8,590 nt of DNA from an uncultured Clostridia bacterium (GTDB lineage Bacteria > Bacillota > Clostridia > Christensenellales > Borkfalkiaceae): assembly GCA_947589585.1 (NCBI GenBank), contig CANQCA010000058.1, positions 1 to 8,590 on the forward strand. The letters run 5' to 3'. Shown piece after piece: positions 1 to 6,582 of this stretch (positions are counted from its first letter, which is position 1; each line of letters starts with the position of its first letter). The translations under genes were made by a program, and so were the position numbers. The notes beneath the pieces are model-generated. The model worked only from the letters and a program-made list of their open reading frames with translations. It was not told the DNA's origin and made no database searches.

Positions 1-1584
1 GTACGGCGAGCGAAGCCACCACCAGCCATTGCCTTGAAAAGCGTTTCCCGTAGACTGCGCACAGCCCTGCGACTTCGCATAGTCCGTACTCTTCAGTCGG
101 CGTGTCGCGTCGGTTCCTGCGCCTGAACCGAACCTGTAAGAGGTGTTCAGAACTTCCTGAAAGCTCAACAGGAATACCCTGTCCTGCGTGTTCTCACACA
201 CATAGGGGTTGCTATACTCCGTGGAAGCAGCGCTATTATCCACTTCCGTTATTTCAATGAACTCCTGCGCATATTCATCGAACGCCGTCTCGTAGAACGT
301 CTCCGTCAGCCACTTGCGGATGTCGCTCTCCTTGTAGTTGTTTTCGTACACCGCCGTGCCGCCCACCTCACGTGTCGAACCCGACGCTGTACGGTAGTAC
401 TGCTGGCTGTCCAGGATGATGTTCGCCATGAGGAGCGCCCTGCCGTCCTTCTCCTTCAAAATACGCCATTCGAGGGGCTCGTATTTGAACCAATATACCG
501 TTCCCGGCTCGTACCCGTTGTCATCCTGAGAGCTGGTGCCCGCGGACGATTCCGCTACTATGCGATACGGGCGGTAGCTCGTAAAGTACACCCCGCGGTA
601 ACGGCTGCCTTGATACTCCGTGTCGAGATACCACATATACTCGGCCACGGCGCCCTCGATGTAGTAGCCGTAATCCGTCCACTTGCCGGGGCTGCCCGCC
701 GCAGGAACGCTTCCCGCCGCCATATTCAAACTGTTGCGGAGCGACTTGTCGCTGTCGTTTTCGTCCGTAACTTGGGTCTGCGGATATTCCCCAAAGTAGA
801 TCTTCGTGCCGTCCGCGCTCTTGGTGTAGGGTTTATTTGTCCCACAGACCGAACAGATGCCTTCTGCACTGAAATTATGGTTTTGATGTGCATAATTGCA
901 TTCTGAGCAAATCCCTTTTTCGTACGTATGATCTTCCGTCACGGTCTTTCCGCACACCGAGCACGTCTCCGTGTGCCCCATCTCTGTCTTTTCGGAAAAG
1001 GTGAAGGCGTGGCTTGCATGTTCGTACTCGCAGGTCGTACATTTGCCGTTCTCATAAGCGTGCTGTCCCGTCACGGTCTTTCCGCACGCCGAGCACGTCT
1101 CCGTGTGCCCCATCTCCGTCTTTTCGGAAAAGGTGAAGGCGTGGCTTGCATGTTCATACTCGCAATCTTCGCAGACGCCGTTTGCGTACGTGTGCGCCTC
1201 TGTCACGACTTTTCCACAGACGGAACAGGTCTGCGAATGCCCGCTCTCCGTCTTTTCGTATGCGCCGAAGACGTGCGCCTCGTGCTCATAGTTACATTCT
1301 GTACACTTGCCGTTCTCATAGGTGTGTACGGCTTCGCCGCTCCGCTGCGTGTCGTGTCCGCAGGTGGCGGCATGCCAATGCTTTTCTTCGTCGTGCGACC
1401 ATCCTGCCGCAAAAGTATGGGTGTGCTCCAACGGAGTCGTTCCGCTGCCGCCGCCTTGGCTTCCGCCTTGATGTTCGCCTTGGTCTACGGAGCCAATCGC
1501 ACCAAAACTACAAGCCGAAAGACCGAAGCACAGGCACAATGTCGCCGCAAGGGCAAGCAAAATGTGCCATAACTTCTTTTTCAT
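1..1584 (-). CDS. Secreted lipoprotein with CxxC zinc-ribbon-like repeats and a DUF6273-like domain (3' end outside window)
   Basis: The frame is open for 528 codons from an ATG at 1584 to the window edge, so the C-terminus is missing. A GGAGG ribosome site lies six to seven bases upstream. Residues 1-25 are a lipoprotein signal: three lysines, a hydrophobic core and lipobox LSAC with Cys25 as the likely lipidated residue. Residues 26-50 are a Gly/Gln/Ser linker. A His/Trp-rich stretch follows (HWHAATC near 69-75), then CxxC pairs at 94/97, 120/123, 138/141, 164/167, 182/185, 208/211, 226/229 and 244/247, spaced in a 44-residue period. From about residue 262 (IYFGEYPQ) the protein resembles DUF6273: SDIRKWL at 420-426, then DRVFLLS, and WWWLRSP at 521-527. 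Proteins of this type are common surface proteins of gut Clostridia; their function is not known to me. The CxxC pairs may bind zinc, but this is inference. Location on the outer face of the membrane is well supported. Confidence 0.88.
   Translation of the reverse strand, partial: MKKKLWHILLALAATLCLCFGLSACSFGAIGSVDQGEHQGGSQGGGSGTTPLEHTHTFAAGWSHDEEKHWHAATCGHDTQRSGEAVHTYENGKCTECNYEHEAHVFGAYEKTESGHSQTCSVCGKVVTEAHTYANGVCEDCEYEHASHAFTFSEKTEMGHTETCSACGKTVTGQHAYENGKCTTCEYEHASHAFTFSEKTEMGHTETCSVCGKTVTEDHTYEKGICSECNYAHQNHNFSAEGICSVCGTNKPYTKSADGTKIYFGEYPQTQVTDENDSDKSLRNSLNMAAGSVPAAGSPGKWTDYGYYIEGAVAEYMWYLDTEYQGSRYRGVYFTSYRPYRIVAESSAGTSSQDDNGYEPGTVYWFKYEPLEWRILKEKDGRALLMANIILDSQQYYRTASGSTREVGGTAVYENNYKESDIRKWLTETFYETAFDEYAQEFIEITEVDNSAASTEYSNPYVCENTQDRVFLLSFQEVLNTSYRFGSGAGTDATRRLKSTDYAKSQGCAQSTGNAFQGNGWWWLRSPY
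938..1333 (-). repeat. Three tandem 132-bp units encoding 44-residue CxxC repeats
   Basis: The same block begins at 938, 1070 and 1202, exactly 132 bp apart, so each unit encodes 44 residues with two CxxC pairs. The first 95 bp of the units at 938 and 1070 differ at only about three positions, while the remaining 37 bp have diverged. The unit at 1202 is more distant. The encoded consensus includes CSxCGKTVT, an H-x-Y-x-x-G turn and SEKTEMGHTETC. The near-identity of one block beside divergent flanks points to recent duplication or gene conversion inside the gene. Confidence 0.9.
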
Positions 1585-1614
1585 AAAAAACCTCCGTAAA
1601 ATTATTTTGCGGGC

Positions 1615-1647
1615 AAAAAAATAAGGACGCCTCAATCCGAGGCGCCC
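1615..1647 (-). terminator. Intrinsic terminator inside the leader, 30 nt before the lipoprotein start codon
   Basis: On the minus strand GGGCGCCTC, a five-base loop and GAGGCGTCC form a 9-bp stem with one G-U pair, followed by TTATTTTTTT. The ATG lies only about 30 nt beyond the U-run and there is no space for another promoter, so expression of the lipoprotein needs read-through. A competing pairing exists: GCGGGC at the foot of the hairpin is complementary to GCCCGC just after the U-run (1614-1609), which could act in antitermination. Confidence 0.75.
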
Positions 1648-1757
1648 GCTTCGAGTATCCCCGAATTGTTGCGACACAAACCCTAACAGAACATAGGAAT
1701 AAGGATACACCGATGCCCGTTGTATCTTTGTTCTGTCAGTATTCGTTTGTGTCGCAG
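1625..1757 (-). ncRNA. Structured 5' leader RNA of the lipoprotein gene (candidate attenuator or small RNA)
   Basis: Read on the minus strand from the predicted start near 1757. A perfect 12-bp stem pairs 1756-1745 (TGCGACACAAAC) with 1681-1670. Inside it an 11-bp stem pairs 1739-1729 (CTGACAGAACA) with 1693-1683, and then a shorter stem (GATACA with TGTATC) closes a loop containing ACGGGCATCGG. Asymmetric internal loops lie between stems (GAATA opposite one base; ATTCCTA opposite none). A second hairpin follows at 1665-1650 (TTCGGG, loop GATA, CTCGAA), then a terminator hairpin. Pairs that are G-U in the minus-strand RNA would be A-C mismatches in plus-strand RNA, which fixes the transcribed strand. 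I do not recognise a known riboswitch, T-box or 6S consensus. The same promoter appears to drive the lipoprotein gene, since there is no room for another one. Whether it responds to a ligand is unknown. Confidence 0.6.
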
Positions 1758-1762
1758 TTTCT

Positions 1763-1791
1763 ATTCTACCACGGAACGCAAACTTTTTCAA
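1763..1791 (-). promoter_or_regulatory. Sigma-A promoter of the lipoprotein leader
   Basis: On the minus strand TTGAAA (1791-1786) is separated by 17 bp from TAGAAT (1768-1763). The expected transcription start, about 1755-1758, coincides with the first base of the long leader hairpin. Confidence 0.8.
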
Positions 1792-1823
1792 CACTTTTTA
1801 TGAAAATCGCCAAATACAAATTA

Positions 1824-1860
1824 CGGGGCAGACGAGAAATCCCGTCTGCCCCGCTGTTTT
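1824..1860. terminator. Strong intrinsic terminator after the ABC exporter operon, probably bidirectional
   Basis: CGGGGCAGACG (1824-1834) and CGTCTGCCCCG (1843-1853) form a perfect 11-bp stem with an 8-base loop. It begins 13 bases past the end of the downstream exporter gene. In the direction of that operon the tail is a moderately U-rich TAATTTGTATTTG; in the plus direction it is a cleaner run of six T (1855-1860 region). It separates the operon from the lipoprotein promoter. Confidence 0.85.
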
Positions 1861-1866
1861 TTCAAA

Positions 1867-3864
1867 TTATTCGAGTTCGAAGGCGCCCGTGTAGAGCTGG
1901 TAATACTTGCCCCTCTGGGCGATGAGCTGTTCGTGCGTGCCGCGCTCGATGATGCGCCCATGTTCCAAAACCATGATGACGTTGGAGTTCTTGACGGTGG
2001 AAAGGCGGTGGGCGATGACGAACACTGTTCTGCCCTCCATGAGTTTATCCATGCCGCGTTGGACGATCGCCTCCGTTCTCGTATCGATGGAAGAAGTGGC
2101 TTCATCCAGGATCATGACGGGCGGGTCGGCGACGGCGGCGCGGGCGATGGAGAGAAGCTGCCTTTGCCCCTGCGAGAGGTTGGCGCCGTTCTGGTGCAGC
2201 ATCGTGTTGTACCCTTCGGGAAGGCGGGTGATGAAGTCGTCCGCCCCCGCGAGCTTGGCTGCCGCGATGCACTCTTCATCCGTCGCGTCGAGCTTTCCGT
2301 AGCGGATGTTCTCCATGACGGTGCCCGTAAAGAGGTTGGTATCCTGCAGGACCATACCAATCGCGCGGCGCAGTTCCCCCTTCTTGATCTTATTCACGTT
2401 GATGCCGTCGTAGCGGATCTTACCGTCGGCGATATCGTAGAAGCGGGTGAGAAGGTTGGTGATCGTCGTCTTGCCCGCACCCGTTGCCCCGACGAAGGCG
2501 ACCTTCTGACCGGGCTTTGCATAGAGCGAGATATCGTGCAGGACAATCTTATCGGGGGTGTAGCCGAAGTCCACCTCGGACATCCGGATATCCCCCTCGA
2601 GCTTTGTGTAAGTGACGCTCCCGTCCGCTGTGTGCGGATGCCGCCATGCCCAAACGCCCGTGCGCTCTTCGCACTCGGTGAGCGTTCCGTCCGCCCCCTC
2701 ACGCACGTTGACGAGGGTGACATAGCCTTCGTCCTCTTCAGGTTTCTCGTCGATGAGGGCGAAGACGCGCGCCGAGCCCGCAAGGCCCATGACGACGGAG
2801 TTCACTTGGTTGGAAACTTGGTTGACGTTGTTGGAGAACTGCCGCGTCATCTGCAGGAAGGAGACGATGTTCGCGACGGAGAAGGCGCCCGCCTCGACGC
2901 CGAGCAGGGTGATGATGCCGATATTGTTCACGCTCTCCAAAACGAACACGCACCCGACGACGGCGATGATGACATAGAGCACATGCCCGAAGTTGCCGAG
3001 GATAGGCATGAGCATGTTCGCATAGCGGTTTGCGCGGTTGGACTGGTCGTAGAGATGATCGTTCACCTTGTCGAAGTCGTGCTTTGCGGCCTCTTCGTGG
3101 CAGAACACTTTTACGACCTTCTGCCCGTTCATCATCTCTTCGATAAAGCCCTCCGTCTGCGCAACGGCCCGCTGCTGGCCGAGGAAATATTTCCCCGCGC
3201 CGCCGCCCACGACCTTGGTGATGACGAGGATGACCCCGACGCCGCCGAGCACGATGAGGGCAAGCCAGAAGCTATAGTAGAGCATGATGCAAAACAGCGT
3301 TACGACCATGACGCCCGAGGTGATGAGCTGGGGAACGCTCTGCGCGATCATCTGGCGGAGAGAGTCGATATCGTTCGTGTAGTAGCTCATGATATCGCCG
3401 TGGCTCATCGTATCGAAGTAGCGGATGGGAAGGTCCTGCATGCCGTCGAACATCTGCCCGCGCATCTTCTTCAAAAATCCCTGTGTGATGATGGCGAGGA
3501 GCTGATGGTAGACGCCCGTCGCGATGAGCGAGAGGATATACAGCCCGATAAGGGTGAGCATGTAACGGGTGATCGCCCCGCCGACGACAAAGGTCGAGTT
3601 TTCGAAGGTGATCATATCCCCCCAACCTGCGCCCTGCTCGGTCGCCGCGCCGACGACGGAGAACACGCGTTCCATAAAGATGGAGGGAAGAGCGGAGACG
3701 ATGGCGTTGAAGATGATGCACACGAGGGCGATCGTCATCATCTTGGGATAGAATTTGAAGATGGACTTCACGACGCGCATGAAGGTCCCCTTCGGCGCTT
3801 TAGTATGAGACTGCGGTGCATGCCCGCCGCGGGCAGGGCGCGCCATAGACATTTTAGGAGGCAT
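1867..3864 (-). CDS. ABC exporter half-transporter, catalytically canonical subunit (YfiC/YheH-like)
   Basis: A 665-residue fused membrane and ATPase subunit, the second gene of the pair. Six membrane helices occupy roughly residues 40-340, after a basic N-terminus. The nucleotide-binding domain shows Walker A GATGAGKT (459-466), signature LSQGQ (563-567), Walker B ending in D587 with catalytic Glu588, and switch His619 (IAHRLSTV). The signature has Gln in place of the first Gly of LSGGQ, as is usual in this subfamily. A 45-residue insert at about 378-424 (including TGVWAWRHPH) between membrane and ATPase domains is also typical of the subfamily. The ATG overlaps the 3' end of the upstream gene by 11 bp and has a GGAGG site eight bases away, so the two are probably translationally coupled. 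It should pair with the upstream product as a heterodimer. The exported substrate (drug, lipid or peptide) cannot be read from sequence. Confidence 0.93.
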   Translation of the reverse strand: MPPKMSMARPARGGHAPQSHTKAPKGTFMRVVKSIFKFYPKMMTIALVCIIFNAIVSALPSIFMERVFSVVGAATEQGAGWGDMITFENSTFVVGGAITRYMLTLIGLYILSLIATGVYHQLLAIITQGFLKKMRGQMFDGMQDLPIRYFDTMSHGDIMSYYTNDIDSLRQMIAQSVPQLITSGVMVVTLFCIMLYYSFWLALIVLGGVGVILVITKVVGGGAGKYFLGQQRAVAQTEGFIEEMMNGQKVVKVFCHEEAAKHDFDKVNDHLYDQSNRANRYANMLMPILGNFGHVLYVIIAVVGCVFVLESVNNIGIITLLGVEAGAFSVANIVSFLQMTRQFSNNVNQVSNQVNSVVMGLAGSARVFALIDEKPEEDEGYVTLVNVREGADGTLTECEERTGVWAWRHPHTADGSVTYTKLEGDIRMSEVDFGYTPDKIVLHDISLYAKPGQKVAFVGATGAGKTTITNLLTRFYDIADGKIRYDGINVNKIKKGELRRAIGMVLQDTNLFTGTVMENIRYGKLDATDEECIAAAKLAGADDFITRLPEGYNTMLHQNGANLSQGQRQLLSIARAAVADPPVMILDEATSSIDTRTEAIVQRGMDKLMEGRTVFVIAHRLSTVKNSNVIMVLEHGRIIERGTHEQLIAQRGKYYQLYTGAFELE

Positions 3865-5692
3865 CGTTATCCCCTCCTTCTTCTTGATTTTCCCCCGTCT
3901 CGTCGCTCAATTCCCCCATTTCTCCGAGGGAAGAGACCGCCTTGCCGCCCTTATTCTGGGTGGTGTACACTTCGGTATAGATGGCGTTGGTGCCGAGGAG
4001 CTCTTCGTGGGTGCCCACGGCGTCTATTTTGCCGTTCTCCATGATGACGATACGGTCGGCGTCCTCGACGGAGGAAGTGCGCTGTGCGATGATGATCTTG
4101 GTGGTCGAAGGGATATATTCGCGCATTGCCTTGCGGATGAGCGCATCCGTGTGCGTATCCACGGCGGAGGTGCTATCATCCAATATTAAGACCTTGGGCT
4201 TTTTCAAAAGAGCTCTCGCGATGCAAAGGCGCTGTTTCTGCCCGCCCGAGACGTTCGTCCCGCCCTGTTCGATATAGGTATCGTATTTGTCGGGGAAGGT
4301 CTGGATGAACTCATCCGCCTGTGCGAGCTTGCACGCCTCGATCATCTCTTCGTCGGTGGCGTCGGGGTTGCCCCAACGCAGGTTATCCTTGATGGTACCC
4401 GAAAAGAGGACGTTCTTTTGCAAAACGACGGCGACTTGGTTGCGAAGGGATTCGAGATCGTACTCCTTTACGTCCCTGCCGCCCACCTTCACGCTCCCCT
4501 CCGTCACGTCGTACAGGCGGGAGATGAGGTTGACGAGCGACGTCTTGGAGGAGCCCGTTCCGCCGATGATGCCGATGGTCTCCCCCGAACGGATATGAAG
4601 GTCGATGCCCGAGAGCACGTTCTTTTCCGCCGTCGCAGAGTACTTGAAGGAGACATTTTCAAAGTCGATGGAGCCGTCCTCCACCTCATGGATGGCGTTT
4701 TCGGGGCTCTTCAAGGTGCTCTCCTCGCCGAGGATCTCGCAGATACGCCTTGCACTCTCCAAGGACATTGTGATCATGGCGAAGAACATGGAGAACATCA
4801 TGAGCGACATGAGGATCTGCATGCCGTAGACGACGAGCTGGGAGATGCTCCAGACCGTGAGCCCCGTCTTTTGGAAGATGAGGTAGGACCCGAGGAAGAG
4901 CACCGAGGAGAGGACGCCATAGAAGAAGACCTGCATGACGGGCTGGTTCCATGCGAGGATGCGCTCCGCCTTGGTGAAGTCGATCTGCACATCCGTCGCG
5001 GCGCGGTCGAACTTCTGCTTCTCGAAGTCTTCGCGCACATAGGATTTGACGACACGGGCGCCCGCAATGTTCTCCTGAATGCTCTCGTTGAGGTTATCGT
5101 ACTTTTTGAACACCCTGTGGAAAAGAGGCATCGCCTTGCGCATAAGAAGAAAGAGGATGAGGGAAAGCGGCGGGATGACGCCCACGAAGATCCATGCGAG
5201 GTTTCCCCCCATCACGAATGCCATCACGACGGAGAAAATCATCATGAGCGGGCAGCGGATGGCTGTGCGCACGATCATCATGTAGGACATCTGCACATTG
5301 CCGACGTCCGTCGTCATACGGGTGACGAGCGAGGGCGTGGAGAACTTATCGATATTCTCGAAGGAAAACTCCTGCACCTTATAGTAGAGGTCCTTCCGCA
5401 CATTCTTCGCGAAGCCCGCCGAAGCCTTCGCACAGAAGGCCCCCGCGAGGGCGCCGCATGCAAGAGAGGCTAAAGACATGGCGACGAGGATGAGCCCGAA
5501 CTGCCCCACGCCGAGGGTGGACCAGCTGTTCCCCGGCCCCCATAGCCCGATGCCCGATTCGATCGCCGTGCCGAGCTGGGCGATGACAAAGGGAATGAGA
5601 CATTCGAGAATGACTTCCCCCGTCACAAAGATGGGCGAGAGGATGGAAGCCATCTTGTATTCCCGAATGCATTTTGCAAGTGTCTTTAACAA
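3854..5692 (-). CDS. ABC exporter half-transporter, subunit with degenerate ATP site (YfiB/YheI-like)
   Basis: First gene of the exporter operon, 612 residues from a TTG start at 5692. That start is chosen because GGAGGTGA (5704-5697) lies seven bases before it; an in-frame ATG at 5734 would put this site inside the coding region and adds an unlikely N-terminus. Six membrane helices lie in about residues 15-300 (first at 15-40, second at 62-87). The ATPase domain has Walker A GGTGSSKT (377-384, Ser382 where Gly is usual), signature VSGGQ (481-485), Walker B D505 followed by Asp506 in place of the catalytic Glu, and Gln537 in place of the switch His (IIIAQRTSS). These substitutions mark the non-hydrolysing site of heterodimeric exporters such as TM287/288 and BmrCD. 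The C-terminal 30 residues are acidic and look flexible. Substrate unknown; membrane-bound drug, lipid or peptide export is the general role of the family. Confidence 0.92.
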   Translation of the reverse strand: MLKTLAKCIREYKMASILSPIFVTGEVILECLIPFVIAQLGTAIESGIGLWGPGNSWSTLGVGQFGLILVAMSLASLACGALAGAFCAKASAGFAKNVRKDLYYKVQEFSFENIDKFSTPSLVTRMTTDVGNVQMSYMMIVRTAIRCPLMMIFSVVMAFVMGGNLAWIFVGVIPPLSLILFLLMRKAMPLFHRVFKKYDNLNESIQENIAGARVVKSYVREDFEKQKFDRAATDVQIDFTKAERILAWNQPVMQVFFYGVLSSVLFLGSYLIFQKTGLTVWSISQLVVYGMQILMSLMMFSMFFAMITMSLESARRICEILGEESTLKSPENAIHEVEDGSIDFENVSFKYSATAEKNVLSGIDLHIRSGETIGIIGGTGSSKTSLVNLISRLYDVTEGSVKVGGRDVKEYDLESLRNQVAVVLQKNVLFSGTIKDNLRWGNPDATDEEMIEACKLAQADEFIQTFPDKYDTYIEQGGTNVSGGQKQRLCIARALLKKPKVLILDDSTSAVDTHTDALIRKAMREYIPSTTKIIIAQRTSSVEDADRIVIMENGKIDAVGTHEELLGTNAIYTEVYTTQNKGGKAVSSLGEMGELSDETGENQEEGGDNDAS

Positions 5693-5738
5693 AAAATCAC
5701 CTCCAAAAACGAAAAACAGGCTGAAAACGCACAAAAAC

Positions 5739-5763
5739 CGTAAATTTCACACGGAAATTTACG
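5739..5763 (-). promoter_or_regulatory. Hairpin in the 5' leader of the ABC operon
   Basis: CGTAAATTTC and GAAATTTACG form a perfect 10-bp stem with a 5-base loop. It lies in the roughly 85-nt untranslated leader, about 35 nt before the ribosome site, and is followed on the minus strand by GTTTTTGTG. An outer pairing AAACGC with GCGTTT (5777-5772 and 5730-5725) could extend it. It could be a weak attenuator, a stabilising 5' hairpin, or as DNA a second protein-binding palindrome. The stem is AU-rich, so I do not call it a terminator. Confidence 0.55.
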
Positions 5764-5794
5764 TTTCTTCGGCGTTTCTCTTATAATTGTTTCT

Positions 5795-5823
5795 ATATTA
5801 ACATTTCGCGCGAGAAATGTCAA
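5795..5823 (-). promoter_or_regulatory. Sigma-A promoter of the ABC exporter operon
   Basis: On the minus strand a consensus TTGACA (5823-5818), a 17-bp spacer and TAATAT (5800-5795). An AT-rich stretch upstream (5829-5860) may act as an UP element. The predicted start is about 5788, giving a leader of some 85 nt. Confidence 0.88.
5801..5820. promoter_or_regulatory. Candidate operator: 20-bp inverted repeat filling the -35/-10 spacer
   Basis: ACATTTCTCGCGCGAAATGT (minus strand) is symmetric at nine of its ten base-pair positions. It covers the last three bases of the -35 box and the whole spacer, a position where a bound dimer would block RNA polymerase. This is inferred; the regulator gene is not in the window. 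Confidence 0.6.
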
Positions 5824-6091
5824 ACAAAGTACAGGATATATTATATTTTTCACAAAATAAACAAGTACGATAATTTTCGGAAAAAAACAAACAACCAAAT
5901 GTGAATTTGAAACGAAAAAACCTGCATGAAAGGGGATATGTGTCATTCTGCCCCGACCGAAGCTTCTATTTGTACACTAAGGTCGGCACGAGCGGTCACC
6001 GACCGCGAAGTAGCCGTTCGGGTCTATACGGCTGTGCGCGGAAGCGACTCCCCGAAGAATCCACGCATACGAAGTCCGTGTTTTCATTTTT

Positions 6092-6154
6092 GGGATGCTT
6101 CGAGGATGGGCTCTTTCGGACATGGTATAGCCGTTTCGCCTCAGCATAACGCGG
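6092..6154 (-). repeat. 63-bp hairpin repeat, copy 1 (TCATGCTGAG type, diverged)
   Basis: Plus-strand ends are GGGATGCTTCGAGGAT and CCTCAGCATAACGCGG. The ends can pair (ATGCT with AGCAT, GAG with CTC). The centre is unlike copies 2 and 3, but the length is identical. Confidence 0.7.
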
Positions 6155-6177
6155 TTGACCCATGGACTTCGTAGTTC

Positions 6178-6240
6178 GGGATGCTTCGAGGATAGGCCGC
6201 CGTGGACTGCGTAGGGCTTAATCTGCTCAGCATGACGCGG
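6178..6240 (-). repeat. 63-bp hairpin repeat, copy 2
   Basis: Plus-strand ends are GGGATGCTTCGAGGAT and GCTCAGCATGACGCGG. The first 36 bp match copy 3 at all but about one base (GGCCGCCGTGGACTGCGTA here); the middle then diverges and the end matches again. Confidence 0.8.
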
Positions 6241-6260
6241 GTTCCCACGGACGGGTCGAG

Positions 6261-6323
6261 CGTCATTCTGAGCCGATACCGTTCATAAGACTTTCCGACG
6301 GGGCAACTCTCCGAAGAATCCGT
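6261..6323 (+). repeat. Related hairpin repeat with TCATTCTGAG and GAAGAATCC ends
   Basis: It begins CGTCATTCTGAGC and ends CTCCGAAGAATCCG, about 63 bp. The ends pair as ATTCT with AGAAT, where the 63-bp copies on the other strand pair ATGCT with AGCAT. A longer, more degenerate relative runs from 5940 (TGTCATTCTG) to 6062 (CCGAAGAATCC). Confidence 0.65.
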
Positions 6324-6350
6324 GGGTACGAAGTCCGAGTTTTCATTTTC

Positions 6351-6413
6351 GGGATGCTTCGAGGATAGGCCGCCATGGACTGCGTAATTGCAATCCGGCT
6401 CAGCATGACGCGG
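6351..6413 (-). repeat. 63-bp hairpin repeat, copy 3
   Basis: Same ends and length as copy 2 (GGGATGCTTCGAGGAT to GCTCAGCATGACGCGG). The segment 6311-6366 also repeats 6052-6107 at a distance of about 258 bp, including GAAGAATCC, TACGAAGTCCG and GTTTTCATTTT. Confidence 0.8.
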
Positions 6414-6582
6414 TAACCCCCGCGCAAAACAAAATTTGCGAAACAACTTCCAATCACTTGCGCGAGCAGGGTTTCTACTAACGCTGCGCGCCCCCATTTG
6501 CTAAGCCACCGCACGCTTAATGTCTTTGAGGACAAACGGGTACAGCGGCCGAAATGGCTTTGAGATGTTGATACTTAACCCC

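Noticed and set aside
610..1586. Plus-strand frames opposite the lipoprotein gene
   Set aside because: They are shadows of the repeated lipoprotein coding sequence, which has a signal peptide, a ribosome site and a promoter of its own.
1625..1757. 6S RNA or a known riboswitch
   Set aside because: The long rod recalls 6S RNA, but there is no large symmetric central bubble and no closing stem of the usual kind. I see no TPP, SAM, glycine, c-di-GMP, guanidine or T-box core motif. An Rfam search would settle it.
1933..4044. Plus-strand reading frame of 703 codons opposite the exporter genes
   Set aside because: It has no ribosome site, its product is rich in Asp, His, Glu and Arg with no domain pattern, and it mirrors two well-supported genes of GC-rich third positions. 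The same applies to 4418-5473 and 7357-8115 on the plus strand.
6141..6535. Minus-strand frames of 90-118 codons in the repeat cluster
   Set aside because: They run through hairpin repeats, lack ribosome sites and have no recognisable product; the repeats themselves explain the open frames.
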